A DNA stretch of 59,483 nucleotides from Borrelia coriaceae (GCF_023035295.1 NZ_CP075099.1:1-59483), one strand, 5' to 3'. Shown: positions 47,946-58,181, counted from the first letter of the stretch. Notes: generated by a model not told the origin, from the letters alone. Numbers and translations: made by a program.

Positions 47946-47991
47946 AAAAAAGGGAAATACTGTTCCGTGTGAGAGTAGTTTTTTCCTTTTT
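47946..47991 (+). terminator. inter-cassette hairpin
   Basis: AAAAAAGGGAAATACTGTTC with GAGAGTAGTTTTTTCCTTTTTTT; imperfect stem with a strong T tail. Confidence 0.6.
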
Positions 47992-48045
47992 TTGTGTGTA
48001 GCCTCTTTAGTTAAAGGATAGGGTAAAGAAAGAGGCACGTAATAT

Positions 48046-49134
48046 ATGAATATAAATATTAAAAATATTAGATTAAAAAGTATTTGTGCAACATTATTTA
48101 TCTCTTTGTTCCTTTCTTGTAATAATGGAATAGAAGAACTTCAAAAACAAAATCAGTCTATACTCTCCATATCTAATTTAAGACAAAACTTCTTAGATGT
48201 TTTTGCTTCTTTTGGTGAGATGTTTACTGATACTTTAGGAATTAAATCGGATACTAAAAAATCAGAGATTGGAAAGTGTTTCACTAAAATAATAGAGACT
48301 ATGAAAACAGTTAAAGAGCAATTGACATCTGAAGTTGTTAAGAATGAACACTATTCAAAAGTGAAAAAAGAGGTTGAGAAATTTGTTGAAAAATTAGTAA
48401 CAATAGAAAAGGGCGCTGAGGAAGCATTTAGTGGTTTTAAAGATTCTACTGGTAAATTAGGAGATATAAAAAAAGCTGCTGATAGTAGCACAGGAGCAGA
48501 TGCAACTAGTGTAGGGAACTTAGTTAAAGGAATAAGAACTATAGTTGAAGTGGTACTGGAAAAAGAAGGTGATGGAACAAAAGATGTGACTAAAGCTACT
48601 TCTAATGACAAGCAAGAAATAGGAAAATTATTTGGGGATAATACTACTAATGGAGGAGCAGAAGCTAAACATATAGCAGCGGCAGGTGCATCTATAGGTG
48701 CAGTTACTGGCGCTGATATACTTAAAGCTATAGCTAATTCTAGTAGTGATAAAGTAGATGTTAAAGCAAAAGAGGCCAAAGATGCAGCAGGGCTTGCAAT
48801 GGCTAAATGTGATTCCGGTGGGACTACTGATTTAGATTCAGCAACAAAAAAAGACGCAGTAATGTCAGCTGGTATTGCTTTAAGAGCTATGGCCAAGGGT
48901 GGTAATATTTTTGTAAAGAGTGCTGATTCTGGAAAAGACACTGAAGTTGGGGGAGCTCAGGGTGTAGCAGTAAGTGCAGTAAATAAGACATTAAATACTT
49001 TAATAATAGCAATAAGAAATACTGTTGATAATGGTTTAAGAAAGATAAATGATGTTCTTGCTACGGTTAAACAAGAAGATAAATCTGAAGATACTACTAA
49101 TACAGCAGACATAACAGCTAGTGGACAAAAATAA
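48046..49134 (+). CDS. vlp: Vlp cassette, group B
   Basis: Intact 362 residues, leader MNINIKNIRLK (Lys2 to Asn). [77 protein letters not shown] and LIIAIRNTVDNGLRKINDVL, tail KQEDKSEDTTNTADITASGQ. Extra cysteines at KCFTKII and MAKCDSGG are unusual for the group. No promoter seen. Confidence 0.92.
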   Translation: MNINIKNIRLKSICATLFISLFLSCNNGIEELQKQNQSILSISNLRQNFLDVFASFGEMFTDTLGIKSDTKKSEIGKCFTKIIETMKTVKEQLTSEVVKNEHYSKVKKEVEKFVEKLVTIEKGAEEAFSGFKDSTGKLGDIKKAADSSTGADATSVGNLVKGIRTIVEVVLEKEGDGTKDVTKATSNDKQEIGKLFGDNTTNGGAEAKHIAAAGASIGAVTGADILKAIANSSSDKVDVKAKEAKDAAGLAMAKCDSGGTTDLDSATKKDAVMSAGIALRAMAKGGNIFVKSADSGKDTEVGGAQGVAVSAVNKTLNTLIIAIRNTVDNGLRKINDVLATVKQEDKSEDTTNTADITASGQK

Positions 49135-49167
49135 AGAATTATAAATCATTAAATCATAAAGTCATTT

Positions 49168-49205
49168 AAGGAAAGCTATTTTCTATATGAGAGTAGTTTT
49201 CCTTT
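49168..49205 (+). terminator. inter-cassette hairpin
   Basis: AAGGAAAGCTATTTTC and GAGAGTAGTTTTCCTTTTT. Confidence 0.65.
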
Positions 49206-49260
49206 TTGTTGTTTCTAGCCTCTTTAGTTAACGGAAGGGAAAAAATGATGCAGGTAATAT

Positions 49261-50321
49261 ATGAAAATAAATATTAAAAATATTAAAGTAAAAAGTATTT
49301 GTGCAACATTATTTATCTCTTTATTCCTTTCTTGTGGTAGTGGAGCTGTTGCTGAAGAGACTCCTCAGAGTAAATTCTTAAAGTCTTTAGCTGATTTAGG
49401 TGATGAATTCTTAAATGTCTTTACTTCCTTTGGGGATTCTATTGGGAATGCATTAGGATTTAGTGCTGTTACATCTGACAATAAGAGAAATATAGTAGGA
49501 AAACACTTTGATAAGGTCAAAACAGGATTAGAAAATACTAAGAATCAACTAAGTATTTTATCTGATAAAATATCTAAAACAAAGAATGCTGATACTAAAG
49601 ATGTTGAAGATGTTACGGTAACAATTAAAAAAGCTATTGATGAAGTAATTTCAAAGCTAATTGACTCTTTGACTAAGCTAACTGAAGTAACTAATGCTGA
49701 AATTGATATTGCTGAGGGTGCTGCTGCTGGTGCCAATGAAGATAGCGTGAAATCTGTGATTAAAAATGTAAAAAAAATTGTTGATGTAGCAAATGAAGTA
49801 GAAAAGAATTTGGGTATAAATATTATTCAAAAAGGAAATAATGGTAATCCAGTGGCTAATGGAGAAGGACCTAGAGCACTAATCAGTAATGCTCAAGCTA
49901 TCCAGGGGGATGGTTCTAAATTAGCTAAGGCAGTATCTGATGCTGACCCGTGGGCAATGATCGATAAGATTAATAATACCACCTCTACTACGCCTGCTGT
50001 TCCTGTTGCTAGTTCTGAAGCTGGAGTATTAGCTACTGCTACTGCTAGTAATGCTAATGCTGGGGCTAAAACTACTGCTGATCTAGCAGCAGCTGTTGCA
50101 CTAAAGGCTATGACTAAGGATGGTAAATTTTCTCAAGCTCAATCTAATGAAGTTGGAGCAGTTAAGGCAGCTGCAGCAAGTGCAGTGAATAAGTTATTAG
50201 GAATACTTGACTTAATAATTATAAAGACAGTAGTAAGCAATCTAGAAAAATAGGGAGAGCAGTTAAGGAAATAAAATATTCTGAGGCTATTATTGATGGG
50301 GCAATTGAGGGTAAAAATTGA
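49261..50321 (+). pseudogene. vlp: Vlp cassette, mosaic N-terminus with group D body, 3' frameshift
   Basis: Lipobox LFLSC followed by GSGAVAEETPQSKFLKSLAD, an N-terminal linker not seen in any other cassette here, then [18 protein letters not shown] and the group D body ([53 protein letters not shown]). The frame stops at 50253 after SNLEK; adding one A to the run GAAAAATAGG restores [20 protein letters not shown] and a stop at 50319-50321. Only the last 23 or so residues are lost, so the shorter protein might still be made if expressed. Confidence 0.85.
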
Positions 50322-50366
50322 TTAGCTTTTAAGAAAATTACGCAAACTAAATAATAAAATTGATTT

Positions 50367-50408
50367 AAGGGAAACACTTTTCTATGTGAGAGTAGTTTTC
50401 CTTTTTTT
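50367..50408 (+). terminator. inter-cassette hairpin
   Basis: AAGGGAAACACTTTTCTATG with GAGAGTAGTTTTCCTT and a T tail. Confidence 0.65.
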
Positions 50409-50419
50409 ATTTGTGTCTA

Positions 50420-50452
50420 GCCTCTTTGTTTAAGGGAAAGGTAAAAGGAGGC
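50420..50452 (+). promoter_or_regulatory. inverted repeat that can sequester the Shine-Dalgarno sequence (example)
   Basis: GCCTCTTT (50420-50427) is complementary to AAAGGAGGC (50444-50452), the ribosome site of the 50462 cassette. The same pairing can be drawn in front of most cassettes, including those starting at 5332, 8165, 9356, 41328, 45656, 48046, 51681 and 52862. It sits at the 5' edge of the shared vlp block. Confidence 0.6.
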
Positions 50453-50461
50453 ACGTAATAT

Positions 50462-51556
50462 ATGAAAATAAATATTAAAAATATAAGAGTAAAAAGTATT
50501 TGTGCAACATTATTTATTTCTCTATTCCTTTCTTGTAATAGTGGAGTAATAGAGGAACTTGAGAAGAGAAATATTTTCTTATCCTCTCTTGCTAATTTAG
50601 GTAATGACTTCTTATCTGTCTTTACTTCCTTTGGTAATTCTATGGATGATGCTTTAGGATTTACTGCTGTTAAATCTACTGATACTAGAGATAAGGTAGG
50701 AAAACACTTTGAAAAAATAGGAGAGGGATTAAAGAGTACTAAAACTAAATTAGAGGAGTTCTCAAAACAAATAGTTGCTACTCCAAATGCTGATACTAAG
50801 GGTGTTGAAGCTATTAATAGTGCAATTAAAGGTGCAAATGATATTTTTGATAAATTAATTGGTGCATTAATTAAATTGGCTAGTGTAACTAAAGATAATA
50901 CTCCTATTGCTGTTGATTATAATTCAAAACCTACTGGTGCTGATGGTGATGACGTTAAGATTACTATTGAAGGAGTTAAAGAAATAATTGAGACTGCCAA
51001 AGGGTCTGGAATAAAGATTGAACCTGGAAATGATGGTGGTCCAGTGGCTAATTCTGATGGTGATAAGGCCCCTGCTGCACTTGTTGGTAAAAATAGTAAT
51101 AAAGCTGGCGCTAAAGCTGGTCTTTTACTAGCAGGTGAGGTTGCTAAAGCAGATGCATGGTCAATGATTAGTAAGATTGGGAAGGCTAAGACTGACGCTG
51201 GTGGTGAACTTGCTAATGATACTACTAATGAAGTAGTAGCCCTGGCTACTCAAGCTACTACTCACGCTAATAGTACTGGAGCAAAAAGTACTGCAGACTT
51301 AGCAGCAGCTGTTGCACTAAAGGCCATGACTAAAAAAGGTAAATTTAGTGTTAATAGTAATGATGAAGAGGTTGGCGCAGTACAAGCAGCAGCAGCAAAT
51401 GCAGTAAATAAGGTATTAGGAGTACTGAACGAGATAATTAGGAAAACAGTAGCAAGCAATCTGGAAAAGATAAGAGAAGTTGTTAAGAAAATACAATACT
51501 CAGAGAATGATGGTGATGCGATAGAATCTGGTACTACTCAACCTACTACTAAATAA
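50462..51556 (+). CDS. vlp: Vlp cassette, mosaic A N-terminus with group D body
   Basis: Intact 364 residues. [20 protein letters not shown] and [15 protein letters not shown] are group A; from MDDALGFTAVKSTDTRDKVG onward it is group D (KADAWSMISKIGKAK for [51 protein letters not shown]). The switch lies at the F.SFG motif near residue 55-60. Tail SGTTQPTTK. Promoterless leader with SD. Confidence 0.92.
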   Translation: MKINIKNIRVKSICATLFISLFLSCNSGVIEELEKRNIFLSSLANLGNDFLSVFTSFGNSMDDALGFTAVKSTDTRDKVGKHFEKIGEGLKSTKTKLEEFSKQIVATPNADTKGVEAINSAIKGANDIFDKLIGALIKLASVTKDNTPIAVDYNSKPTGADGDDVKITIEGVKEIIETAKGSGIKIEPGNDGGPVANSDGDKAPAALVGKNSNKAGAKAGLLLAGEVAKADAWSMISKIGKAKTDAGGELANDTTNEVVALATQATTHANSTGAKSTADLAAAVALKAMTKKGKFSVNSNDEEVGAVQAAAANAVNKVLGVLNEIIRKTVASNLEKIREVVKKIQYSENDGDAIESGTTQPTTK

Positions 51557-51586
51557 ATAGATACTAAAGTAGAAAATAAGGTCATT

Positions 51587-51630
51587 AAAGGGAATGCTTC
51601 TTTTATAGGAGGGTCGTTCCCTTTTTTTTA
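51587..51630 (+). terminator. inter-cassette hairpin
   Basis: AAAGGGAATGCTTC with GGTCGTTCCCTTTTTTTT. Confidence 0.65.
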
Positions 51631-51680
51631 TATTTAGCCTCTTTATTTAAAGGAGAGAGAAAAAAGGAGGCACGTAATAT

Positions 51681-52739
51681 ATGAAAATAAATATTAAAAA
51701 TATTAAGATAAAAAGTATTTGTGCAACATTATTTATCTCTCTATTCCTTTCTTGTAATAGTGGAGTAATAGAGGAACTTGAGAAGAAAAATACTTTCTTT
51801 GATTCTCTTATAAAAATAGGTCATGGATTTCAAGAAATTTTTGGTTCATTTGGTGATGCATTAGGATTTAATGCTGTTAAATCTGATGACCCAAAAAACA
51901 AAGTAGGAGAACACTTTAATAAGGTCAAAAAAGGATTAGAAGATACTAAAGAGAAATTGGATGGTTTAGCAAAGGAAATATCTTCTACTCCACATGCTGA
52001 TACCAAAGGTGTTGCAGCTGTTAAAGAAGCAGTTAAAAAAGCCATTGATGAAGTGATTTCAAAGCTAATTGACTCTATAACTAAACTTGCTGGAGCGGTT
52101 GATAGTACTGATATTGGTCATAATAGTACTGGTGCTGCAGTAGCTGCTAATCCTGGTGATGTTAAGACTGTAATTGAAAGTGTAAAGATGATTATTGACT
52201 TAGCAGAGAATTCTGGCATAAAAATTAAGCCTGGAGATGATGGCGGTGCTGGAGCTTCTGCTGCAGATAATACTGCAACTGATATACTTGGTGGGACTGT
52301 AACTGCTGCAGGGGGTGGTTCTAAATTAGCTGATGAGGTGTCTAAAGCAGATTCATGGGCAATGATTGACAAAATTAGAAATGCTACGACTAAAGAAGGT
52401 GCTCTTGATGCTGCTGCCAGCAATAATGCTGGCGAATTAGCTACTGGTAGCAATGCAGCGGGTAACAATGGTGCAAAGGCTGCTACCAATGCTGATCTAG
52501 TAGCAGCTGTTGCACTAAAAGCTATGACTAAAAAGGGTAAATTTAGTGCTCATAATGATGATGCTGGAGCAGTTAAGGCAGCTGCTGCTAGTGCTGTAAA
52601 TAAGGTACTAGGAATACTTGATTTAATAATTAGTAAAATAGTAAATAAACATCTAGAAAAAGTAAGAGAAGCTGTTAAGGAAATAAAGTATTCTGAGAGC
52701 ACTGGTGAAGCTACAGAATCTGGTACTGTTACTAAATAA
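51681..52739 (+). CDS. vlp: Vlp cassette, group D
   Basis: Intact 352 residues. [38 protein letters not shown] (four residues shorter than the usual [10 protein letters not shown]), [35 protein letters not shown] and [20 protein letters not shown], tail SGTVTK. Ala/Gly-rich variable loops near 130-150 and 215-230. Promoterless. Confidence 0.93.
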   Translation: MKINIKNIKIKSICATLFISLFLSCNSGVIEELEKKNTFFDSLIKIGHGFQEIFGSFGDALGFNAVKSDDPKNKVGEHFNKVKKGLEDTKEKLDGLAKEISSTPHADTKGVAAVKEAVKKAIDEVISKLIDSITKLAGAVDSTDIGHNSTGAAVAANPGDVKTVIESVKMIIDLAENSGIKIKPGDDGGAGASAADNTATDILGGTVTAAGGGSKLADEVSKADSWAMIDKIRNATTKEGALDAAASNNAGELATGSNAAGNNGAKAATNADLVAAVALKAMTKKGKFSAHNDDAGAVKAAAASAVNKVLGILDLIISKIVNKHLEKVREAVKEIKYSESTGEATESGTVTK

Positions 52740-52768
52740 GTAGTAAGTATTAATTAGATAAAATCATT

Positions 52769-52808
52769 AAAGGGAAATTCTTTTTGTATAAGAGTTGTTT
52801 CCCTTTTT
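52769..52808 (+). terminator. inter-cassette hairpin
   Basis: AAAGGGAAATTCTTTTTG with AAGAGTTGTTTCCCTTTTT. Confidence 0.65.
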
Positions 52809-52861
52809 CTATGTCTAGCCTCTTTATTTAAGGAATGGGAAAAAAGGGAGGCACGTAATAT

Positions 52862-53902
52862 ATGAAAATAAATATTAAAAATATTAGGATAAAAAGTATT
52901 TGTGCAACATTATTTATCTCTCTTTTCCTTTCTTGTAATAATGGAATAGAAGAACTTGAGAAGAGAAATTCTTTCTTATCCTCACTTGCTAATTTAGGTA
53001 ATGACTTCTTATCTGTTTTCACTTCTTTTGGCGATTCATTTGGTGGTGTTTTAGGATTTAATAAGGATACTAAAAAGTCTGAGGTTGGAGATTACTTTAA
53101 AAATATTCAAAAAACTGTAGAAGGAGTTAAGAGTAAGCTTAATAAAATTATTGAGAACATGAAGAGAGAAGAAAATCCTAATACTGCTGCAACTGAGACT
53201 GCTGTAACAACTTTAAATGAAAAACTTACTAAGATCATTGAAGGTGCAAAGACCGCTAGTGAGGCTATTGATGGTGCTAGTGAACTTCTTGGTAATATTG
53301 AGACTGGCAATAGCAATAAAAGTGGTGCTGTTGGAACTGGAGTTGCAAACTTAGTAAATGGAATTAAGACTATTGTAGACGTAGTACTTGGAGATAAAGG
53401 AAAATCTGATGCTGGTGATAATAAGAAAGCAGATGCTCTTAATGCAAGGAATGGTGATGGAGCAGATAAATTATTTGATGGTAGTGCTGGAGCTAGTTCT
53501 AATGATAAACAAGTAGCAGCAGATGCAGCAAAAGCTGTAGGAGCAGTAACTGGTGCTGACATATTACAAGCTATGGCTAAAAATCCTGATTCTGCTAAGC
53601 TAGCTAATAATACTGGAGCTATTTCTTCTGGTGTTGTGTCTAATGCAAAAGATGGAACTATAGCAGGAGCCATAGCTTTAAGAGCGATGGCTAAGGGTGG
53701 TAAATTTGCTAATGGTACTACTACTGGTAATGATGTTGCTGTTGCTGTTAAAGGAGCAGCAGTTAGTGCGGTAAATAAAGCATTAGATACATTAGCTATA
53801 GCAATAAGAAAAACAATAGATGAAGGACTTCAGGAAGTTAAAGTCGTTATGAAAATTAATTCTAATGATACTCCTGTAACTACTGATTCTAAAAATCAAT
53901 AA
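52862..53902 (+). CDS. vlp: Vlp cassette, group A
   Basis: Intact 346 residues. [87 protein letters not shown] and [20 protein letters not shown]. Its first roughly 90 codons are close in wording to 41328 and 19027. Standard leader with GCCTC box and GGGAGGC. Confidence 0.93.
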   Translation: MKINIKNIRIKSICATLFISLFLSCNNGIEELEKRNSFLSSLANLGNDFLSVFTSFGDSFGGVLGFNKDTKKSEVGDYFKNIQKTVEGVKSKLNKIIENMKREENPNTAATETAVTTLNEKLTKIIEGAKTASEAIDGASELLGNIETGNSNKSGAVGTGVANLVNGIKTIVDVVLGDKGKSDAGDNKKADALNARNGDGADKLFDGSAGASSNDKQVAADAAKAVGAVTGADILQAMAKNPDSAKLANNTGAISSGVVSNAKDGTIAGAIALRAMAKGGKFANGTTTGNDVAVAVKGAAVSAVNKALDTLAIAIRKTIDEGLQEVKVVMKINSNDTPVTTDSKNQ

Positions 53903-53943
53903 TTGGAATTTAATAAGCAATAAATAAAGTAATAAAGTCATTT

Positions 53944-53984
53944 AAGGGAAACATTGCTTCACATGAGCGCTGTTTATCTTTTTT
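53944..53984 (+). terminator. degenerate inter-cassette hairpin
   Basis: AAGGGAAACATTGCTTCACA with GAGCGCTGTTTATCTTTTTT; several mismatches. Confidence 0.45.
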
Positions 53985-54037
53985 ATTGTATTTAGTCTTT
54001 TTAGTTAAGGGAAAGGGAAGAAGGGTGCATGTAACTT

Positions 54038-55085
54038 ATGAAAATAAATATTAAAAATATTAGTGTAAAAAGTATTTGTGCAACATTATTTTTCTCTTTA
54101 TTCCTTTCTTGTAATAATGGGATAGAATAACTTGAAAAGAGAAATACTTTCTTATCCTCACTTGCTAATTTAGGGAAAGGGTTTTTAGATATTTTTATTT
54201 CCTTTGGTGATATGGTGACGGACACTTTGGGTATTAATGTTGATACTAAAAAAGAAGATATAGGAAAGTATTTCACTAATATTGAAAAGACTATGATATC
54301 AGTTAAGGAAAATTTATTAGCAGAAGTTGCTAAAAATGGGAATTATATAAAAATCAAAGAAGTAGTTGATACGTTTATTACAGATACATTAGATAGAATT
54401 GCAGCAGGTGCTAAGGAGGCAGCAAGTGGGACTTGTAGATAGCGAAGCTATTGGTGGTATTCCTACTAATGGCCAGGATGCTGTACCGGCAGATATTGCA
54501 AGTGTAAACGCACTTGTTAAAGGAATTAGAGAGATGGTTGGAGTTGCTTTAAAGGATAAAGGAGACGCTAATGCTACTAAGACTAATAACGCACAGCAAA
54601 TAACAATTGGTAAGTTGTTTGGTCAAAAAAGTAGTAATGATGGTGATGAAACGCATGCAGCAGCAGCGAGCGCATCTATTGGAGCAGTAACTGGTGCTGA
54701 TATATTGAGAGCTATATCAAAGTCAGGAGATGCTAAGACTCAAAATCTTAATGCAGTAACTAATGCGGCAGAGATTGCAGTTGCTACTAAGGCTTCTCAA
54801 AATCTTAATGCCGCAGTAAAAAATGATGCAGTAATAGCAGCTGGCATTGCCTTAAGAGCTATGGCAAAAGATGGTAAATTTTCTGCTAAGCAAAGTGAAG
54901 AAAAATCAGCTCATGCAGTAAATGCTGTAGCAGCTAGTGCTGTAAATAAGATATTAAGTACTCTTATAATTGCTATTAGAAATACCGTTGATACTGGTTT
55001 AAAAAAGATAAGTGAAACACTAGCTGGAGTTAAACAAGAAGATCTGTCCTCAGAAACTATTGAAGCTAGTACTGTTACTAAATAA
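54038..55085 (+). pseudogene. vlp: Vlp cassette, mosaic A/B, nonsense codon and frameshift
   Basis: After NNGIE the next codon is TAA (54128-54130) in place of GAA. The same frame resumes [20 protein letters not shown] (group A/B junction) and MVTDTLGINVDTKKEDIGKY (group B). A second lesion near 54430 shifts the frame (AASGTCR versus VDSEAIGGIPTNG), after which [33 protein letters not shown] and LIIAIRNTVDTGLKKISETL are intact to 55085. The ribosome site is also altered (AAGGGTGC), losing the match to the GCCTC box. Confidence 0.87.
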
Positions 55086-55123
55086 ATAATAAGAAATAAG
55101 TAAATTAAATAATAAAGTTATTA

Positions 55124-55166
55124 AAGGAAAACACTTCTCTATATGAGAGTAGTTTTCCTTTTTTTA
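55124..55166 (+). terminator. inter-cassette hairpin
   Basis: AAAGGAAAACACTTCTC with GAGAGTAGTTTTCCTTTTTTT. Confidence 0.7.
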
Positions 55167-55216
55167 TGTTTGGCCTCTTTTTAATTGAAGGATGGGAAAG
55201 AGGGTGTACGTAATAT

Positions 55217-55477
55217 ATGAAAATAAATATTAAAAATATTAGATTAAAAGGTATTTGTGCAACATTATTTCTTTCTTGTAATAATGGAATAGAAGAACTT
55301 GAAAAGAAAAATCAGTTCTTATCTTCACTTGTTAATTTAGGTAATGATTTCTTAATTGTCTTCACTTCTTTTGTGGAGATATGGTTTCTGATACTTTTAG
55401 TATTAAGGTTTGTGCTAAAACAAGATATAGAAAAGTATTTCATTATTAATTCTTTTTTGGTTGTTTCATTAGATTAG
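55217..55477 (+). pseudogene. vlp: vlp 5' fragment at the right array tip
   Basis: Leader [21 protein letters not shown] has lost four residues of the hydrophobic core (FISL). [13 protein letters not shown] and LVNLGNDFLIVFTSF follow, then the frame slips at VEIWFLILLV and only YIEKYF-like scraps of group B remain before the family similarity ends. Adjacent to the right lipoprotein module, mirroring 3960-4133. Confidence 0.85.
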
Positions 55478-55792
55478 TTTTGCTTAGTATGTTAGTAAAG
55501 TTCTTTTGCAAGTAAAGCTGATGTTAATTATTTATTTAAATAGTTTAATTTGTATGTAATTGATTATAATAGTTAGGATAAATCTATTTTTTTGTATTTG
55601 ATGTTGTATTGTATAAGTTTTATTTATTTAAATAGTTATCTCAGATCTTATAAGTATGTCATACCGATAATTTTGTATTAATTTAATAGATTTATTTGAA
55701 ATTTAAAATAAAAGGTATATATTTACCAATAATTATTGTATTTCAATGTAGAGATTTGATAATTAAATAAATTGACATCTCCGGAGGGAAAT
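55478..55792. other. AT-rich upstream region of the right lipoprotein
   Basis: No gene. The last 100 bases (GGTATATATTTACCAATAAT...) resemble the region upstream of the left paralog (reverse complement of about 3730-3790), consistent with shared promoter DNA, though no -35/-10 pair is clear. Confidence 0.4.
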
Positions 55793-56719
55793 ATGAAGAA
55801 AAACATTTTGGTAATATGTATGTTAACACTATTGTGTTTTTTATCATGTGATATAAATGCTTTAAATGAATTGCTAGGCAAAGCAAGAGAAAAGTTTTTA
55901 GAAGAAAATAACAAGGTAGAAAATTTAAAATCTATAGAAGAAGATCAAAAAGTTAAAGAAAAACAAGTAGGTATTCTTAAAAAGACTGAAGAAGGAGTAC
56001 GGCAAGTTGTGCAGGCTGCTTCAGTTAATGAAGTTCCTATTGCTCCTGTTAATGAGGTTTTGGAATCCTCTGTAGTTCGTGTGAATGGTATACCAGAGAT
56101 GCCAGTGCTTCAACAAGAAAAAATAGAGATAAAAGATAAGAATTTAACTCCAGATACTAAGGAAGAAAAAGAAGCAGAGGAGGCAATTAAAGAGGTAGAA
56201 AATGCTCTTCAAAATTCTAGTTTTTTATTATTGATAGAAGAAGCCCATAAACTTAAAGATAAATACGGGCAAATTAATGTGTCTGTTCAAGATTTATATG
56301 AGAAAGTTCAATATGAAAAAGAATTGTTAGGAACAAATTTTAGGAATCAAAGTGAAAAGAGGCGGGCATTAATTCGTTTACAAAATCAGTTAAAAGTTGA
56401 GTTTTCTAATCTTGATGTTATTATGACTAGAATTGATATTGCAATAAATAATATAAAATCTGCAAAGAGTCTATTTGAAAAAGCTAAAGAAACTTTAAAT
56501 GAATCTATTATCAGAAGATTACAGAGAGTGACAAATAGATATTTAATAAGAGAATATGAGTTAACAGTGTTATCCATGGATGCAAGACGATATGCAAAAA
56601 ATTCACTAGAACAGGCATTATCTTCTTCTATCAAGATTAATGAAGGAAAGGCAGATCTTCAAAGAATTAAAGAATTTGTTGAAGAAGCAAAATCTGCTCT
56701 AGCTAGTTTTAAAAAATAA
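55793..56719 (+). CDS. virulent-strain-associated-type (P35-like) lipoprotein, long form
   Basis: 308 residues from 55793, chosen because GGAGGG ends five bases upstream; the in-frame ATG at 55772 lies before the ribosome site. Lipobox CFLSC (Cys19), then DINALNELLGKAREKFLEEN, a linker with Val/Pro/Glu repeats (NEVPIAPVNEVLESSVV), NLTPDTKEEKEAEEAIKEVE, and a long coiled-coil C-terminus (KSAKSLFEKAKETLNESIIR, ARRYAKNSLEQALSSS). This is the arrangement I recall for Borrelia PF05714-type lipoproteins. Mirror paralog of 2863-3699. Confidence 0.75.
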   Translation: MKKNILVICMLTLLCFLSCDINALNELLGKAREKFLEENNKVENLKSIEEDQKVKEKQVGILKKTEEGVRQVVQAASVNEVPIAPVNEVLESSVVRVNGIPEMPVLQQEKIEIKDKNLTPDTKEEKEAEEAIKEVENALQNSSFLLLIEEAHKLKDKYGQINVSVQDLYEKVQYEKELLGTNFRNQSEKRRALIRLQNQLKVEFSNLDVIMTRIDIAINNIKSAKSLFEKAKETLNESIIRRLQRVTNRYLIREYELTVLSMDARRYAKNSLEQALSSSIKINEGKADLQRIKEFVEEAKSALASFKK

Positions 56720-56764
56720 GAAAATATGTGGGGATAATTAGGGTTTAGGTTGGTTTTTTGAAAT

Positions 56765-56794
56765 AGAGGGTCTTTCTTAAAAGGGAGATCCTCT
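56765..56794 (+). terminator. terminator of the right P35-like gene
   Basis: AGAGGGTCTTTCTT (56765-56778) and AAGGGAGATCCTCT (56781-56794) pair along 14 positions allowing G-U, followed by TTAAATTATTTTATTT. Confidence 0.7.
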
Positions 56795-57098
56795 TTAAAT
56801 TATTTTATTTAAGTGAGTATCTTTCAAATTTTTATTTTATTTACTATATGATATAACCAAATTTGAAAGGTATTTTTAAACTGTTAATGATAAATTTAAA
56901 TTGATAATAAGGCCTTTGATAAAGCTTTTTGCTATTATGTGTAATAAAAAAGAGGTTTTTCTTCGTGGGGGGATAAGTTTTTATGCTGTGAATTTTTATC
57001 ACAAACTTTATGTTTAAAGTTTGTATATGCGCTTAATTGTAAGGATCTTTATATAATAAAGATCCTATACTTATTTATATAATTATTATTTGTATATA
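56795..57098. other. convergent intergenic region, diverged copy of 2507-2862
   Basis: Carries a decayed form of the left inverted repeat (56816-56875, CTTTCAAATT ... ATTTGAAAGGTAT) and the reverse complement of the left 3' flank (ACTTTAAACATAAAGTT). The hairpin 57042-57066 ends the minus-strand lipoprotein. No gene. Confidence 0.5.
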
Positions 57099-58031
57099 TT
57101 AATTAGTAGCATGTTTATAAGCGGAAATTAGTGTATTAATAGCATTAGCAAAAGTTGTGCCTCCAGTGTAGTGATTGTCATTCAGGTTGATAGTATATTG
57201 TTTTGTTTGTTCTATAGAGTTGTTTAGTTGGAAAACCATTCCTCTTAATGTCATAATTATAGGGCTAAAAGCTACGATGTCAACTTCTTTATGGAAGATC
57301 TTAGCAGCGTTAGCAAAAGCTTGAGCAGCCTCGATGAAATTGTTAGAGTTAAAGTTAGAAGTGATGGTAACAAAGGCATCGATATAAGCTGTTACTGCAG
57401 TATTTATAGTACTAATGAAAGCCTCACCTACATCTTTGATGGTTTTAAATGAATTAGCATTATTGTTATCTTTTACAAGATAAGCTTGTTCTATGGCTTG
57501 TTTTAAGCTTTCAATTGAATTATTCAATGCTTGAGGATTAGTACTTTTTATAGATTCCGCTATTGTTTGTAAATCTTTAATCAGATCAGAGTCTTTTAGT
57601 TTTTCAACGGCCATTGTTCGTATTTTAGAGTTTGTGTTGCTAGTGCAAAATTCTATAGTAGATTCACTACACTGAGTGTAAGTCATAATTTGATCGCTAT
57701 ATTTAATATAGCGATTGTAAATAAGTGCTAGGTCACTGTGATAGTCTTTAGAGTCACTAAGAAACTTTTGCAAACTTTTTATGTTTTCTTGTGTTAATTT
57801 TTTTTCATCTTCTATTTGAGTTGTATTTTCTTTTTTTTCAGGAAATATAGGAATTTTTGTTTTATGCAACTTATTATTTAGAGTATCAGGGGTTGCAGAA
57901 ATTCCTATTTCGTGTAATTTATTATTTGGAATATAATTTAAAATTTGTTTTTTGCCTGATTTAGAACTAATATTGCAAGATATTATTCCTAGTAAAGTTA
58001 ATAATGTAAATATAAGTAAAAGCTTTTTCAT
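57099..58031 (-). CDS. two-cysteine surface lipoprotein, copy 3
   Basis: Intact 310 residues, lipobox GIISC (Cys19). The variable linker contains a tandem duplication: NNKLHEIGISATPDTL is followed by NNKLHKTKIPIFPEKK. Then come LTQENIKSLQKF, the cysteine pair QCSESTIEFC, TSNTNSKIRTMAVEKLKDSD, YIDAFVTITSNF and YTGGTTFANAINTLISAYKH. The promoter at 58094-58122 is conserved. Mirror counterpart of 1622-2506. Confidence 0.85.
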   Translation of the reverse strand: MKKLLLIFTLLTLLGIISCNISSKSGKKQILNYIPNNKLHEIGISATPDTLNNKLHKTKIPIFPEKKENTTQIEDEKKLTQENIKSLQKFLSDSKDYHSDLALIYNRYIKYSDQIMTYTQCSESTIEFCTSNTNSKIRTMAVEKLKDSDLIKDLQTIAESIKSTNPQALNNSIESLKQAIEQAYLVKDNNNANSFKTIKDVGEAFISTINTAVTAYIDAFVTITSNFNSNNFIEAAQAFANAAKIFHKEVDIVAFSPIIMTLRGMVFQLNNSIEQTKQYTINLNDNHYTGGTTFANAINTLISAYKHATN

Positions 58032-58093
58032 TAAAATATTTTCCTTAATTATAGGTATTTATTGTTAATATATACTTATTTTATTTATTGGTA

Positions 58094-58122
58094 AATATAA
58101 AGCATAAAAGAGGAATTATCAA
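58094..58122 (-). promoter_or_regulatory. sigma70-type promoter of lipoprotein copy 3
   Basis: On the minus strand TTGATA (58117-58122), 17-base spacer, TATATT (58094-58099), as in copies 1 and 2. Confidence 0.65.
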
Positions 58123-58157
58123 ATTTATAGGAATAAATTTTTTGAGAATATAAAATA

Positions 58158-58181
58158 AAGATAGGCTAATAAGCCTATCTT
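58158..58181 (-). terminator. terminator hairpin of the right Fbp-like pseudogene
   Basis: AGATAGGCT / AGCCTATCT around a four-base loop, the counterpart of 1468-1489. Confidence 0.65.
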
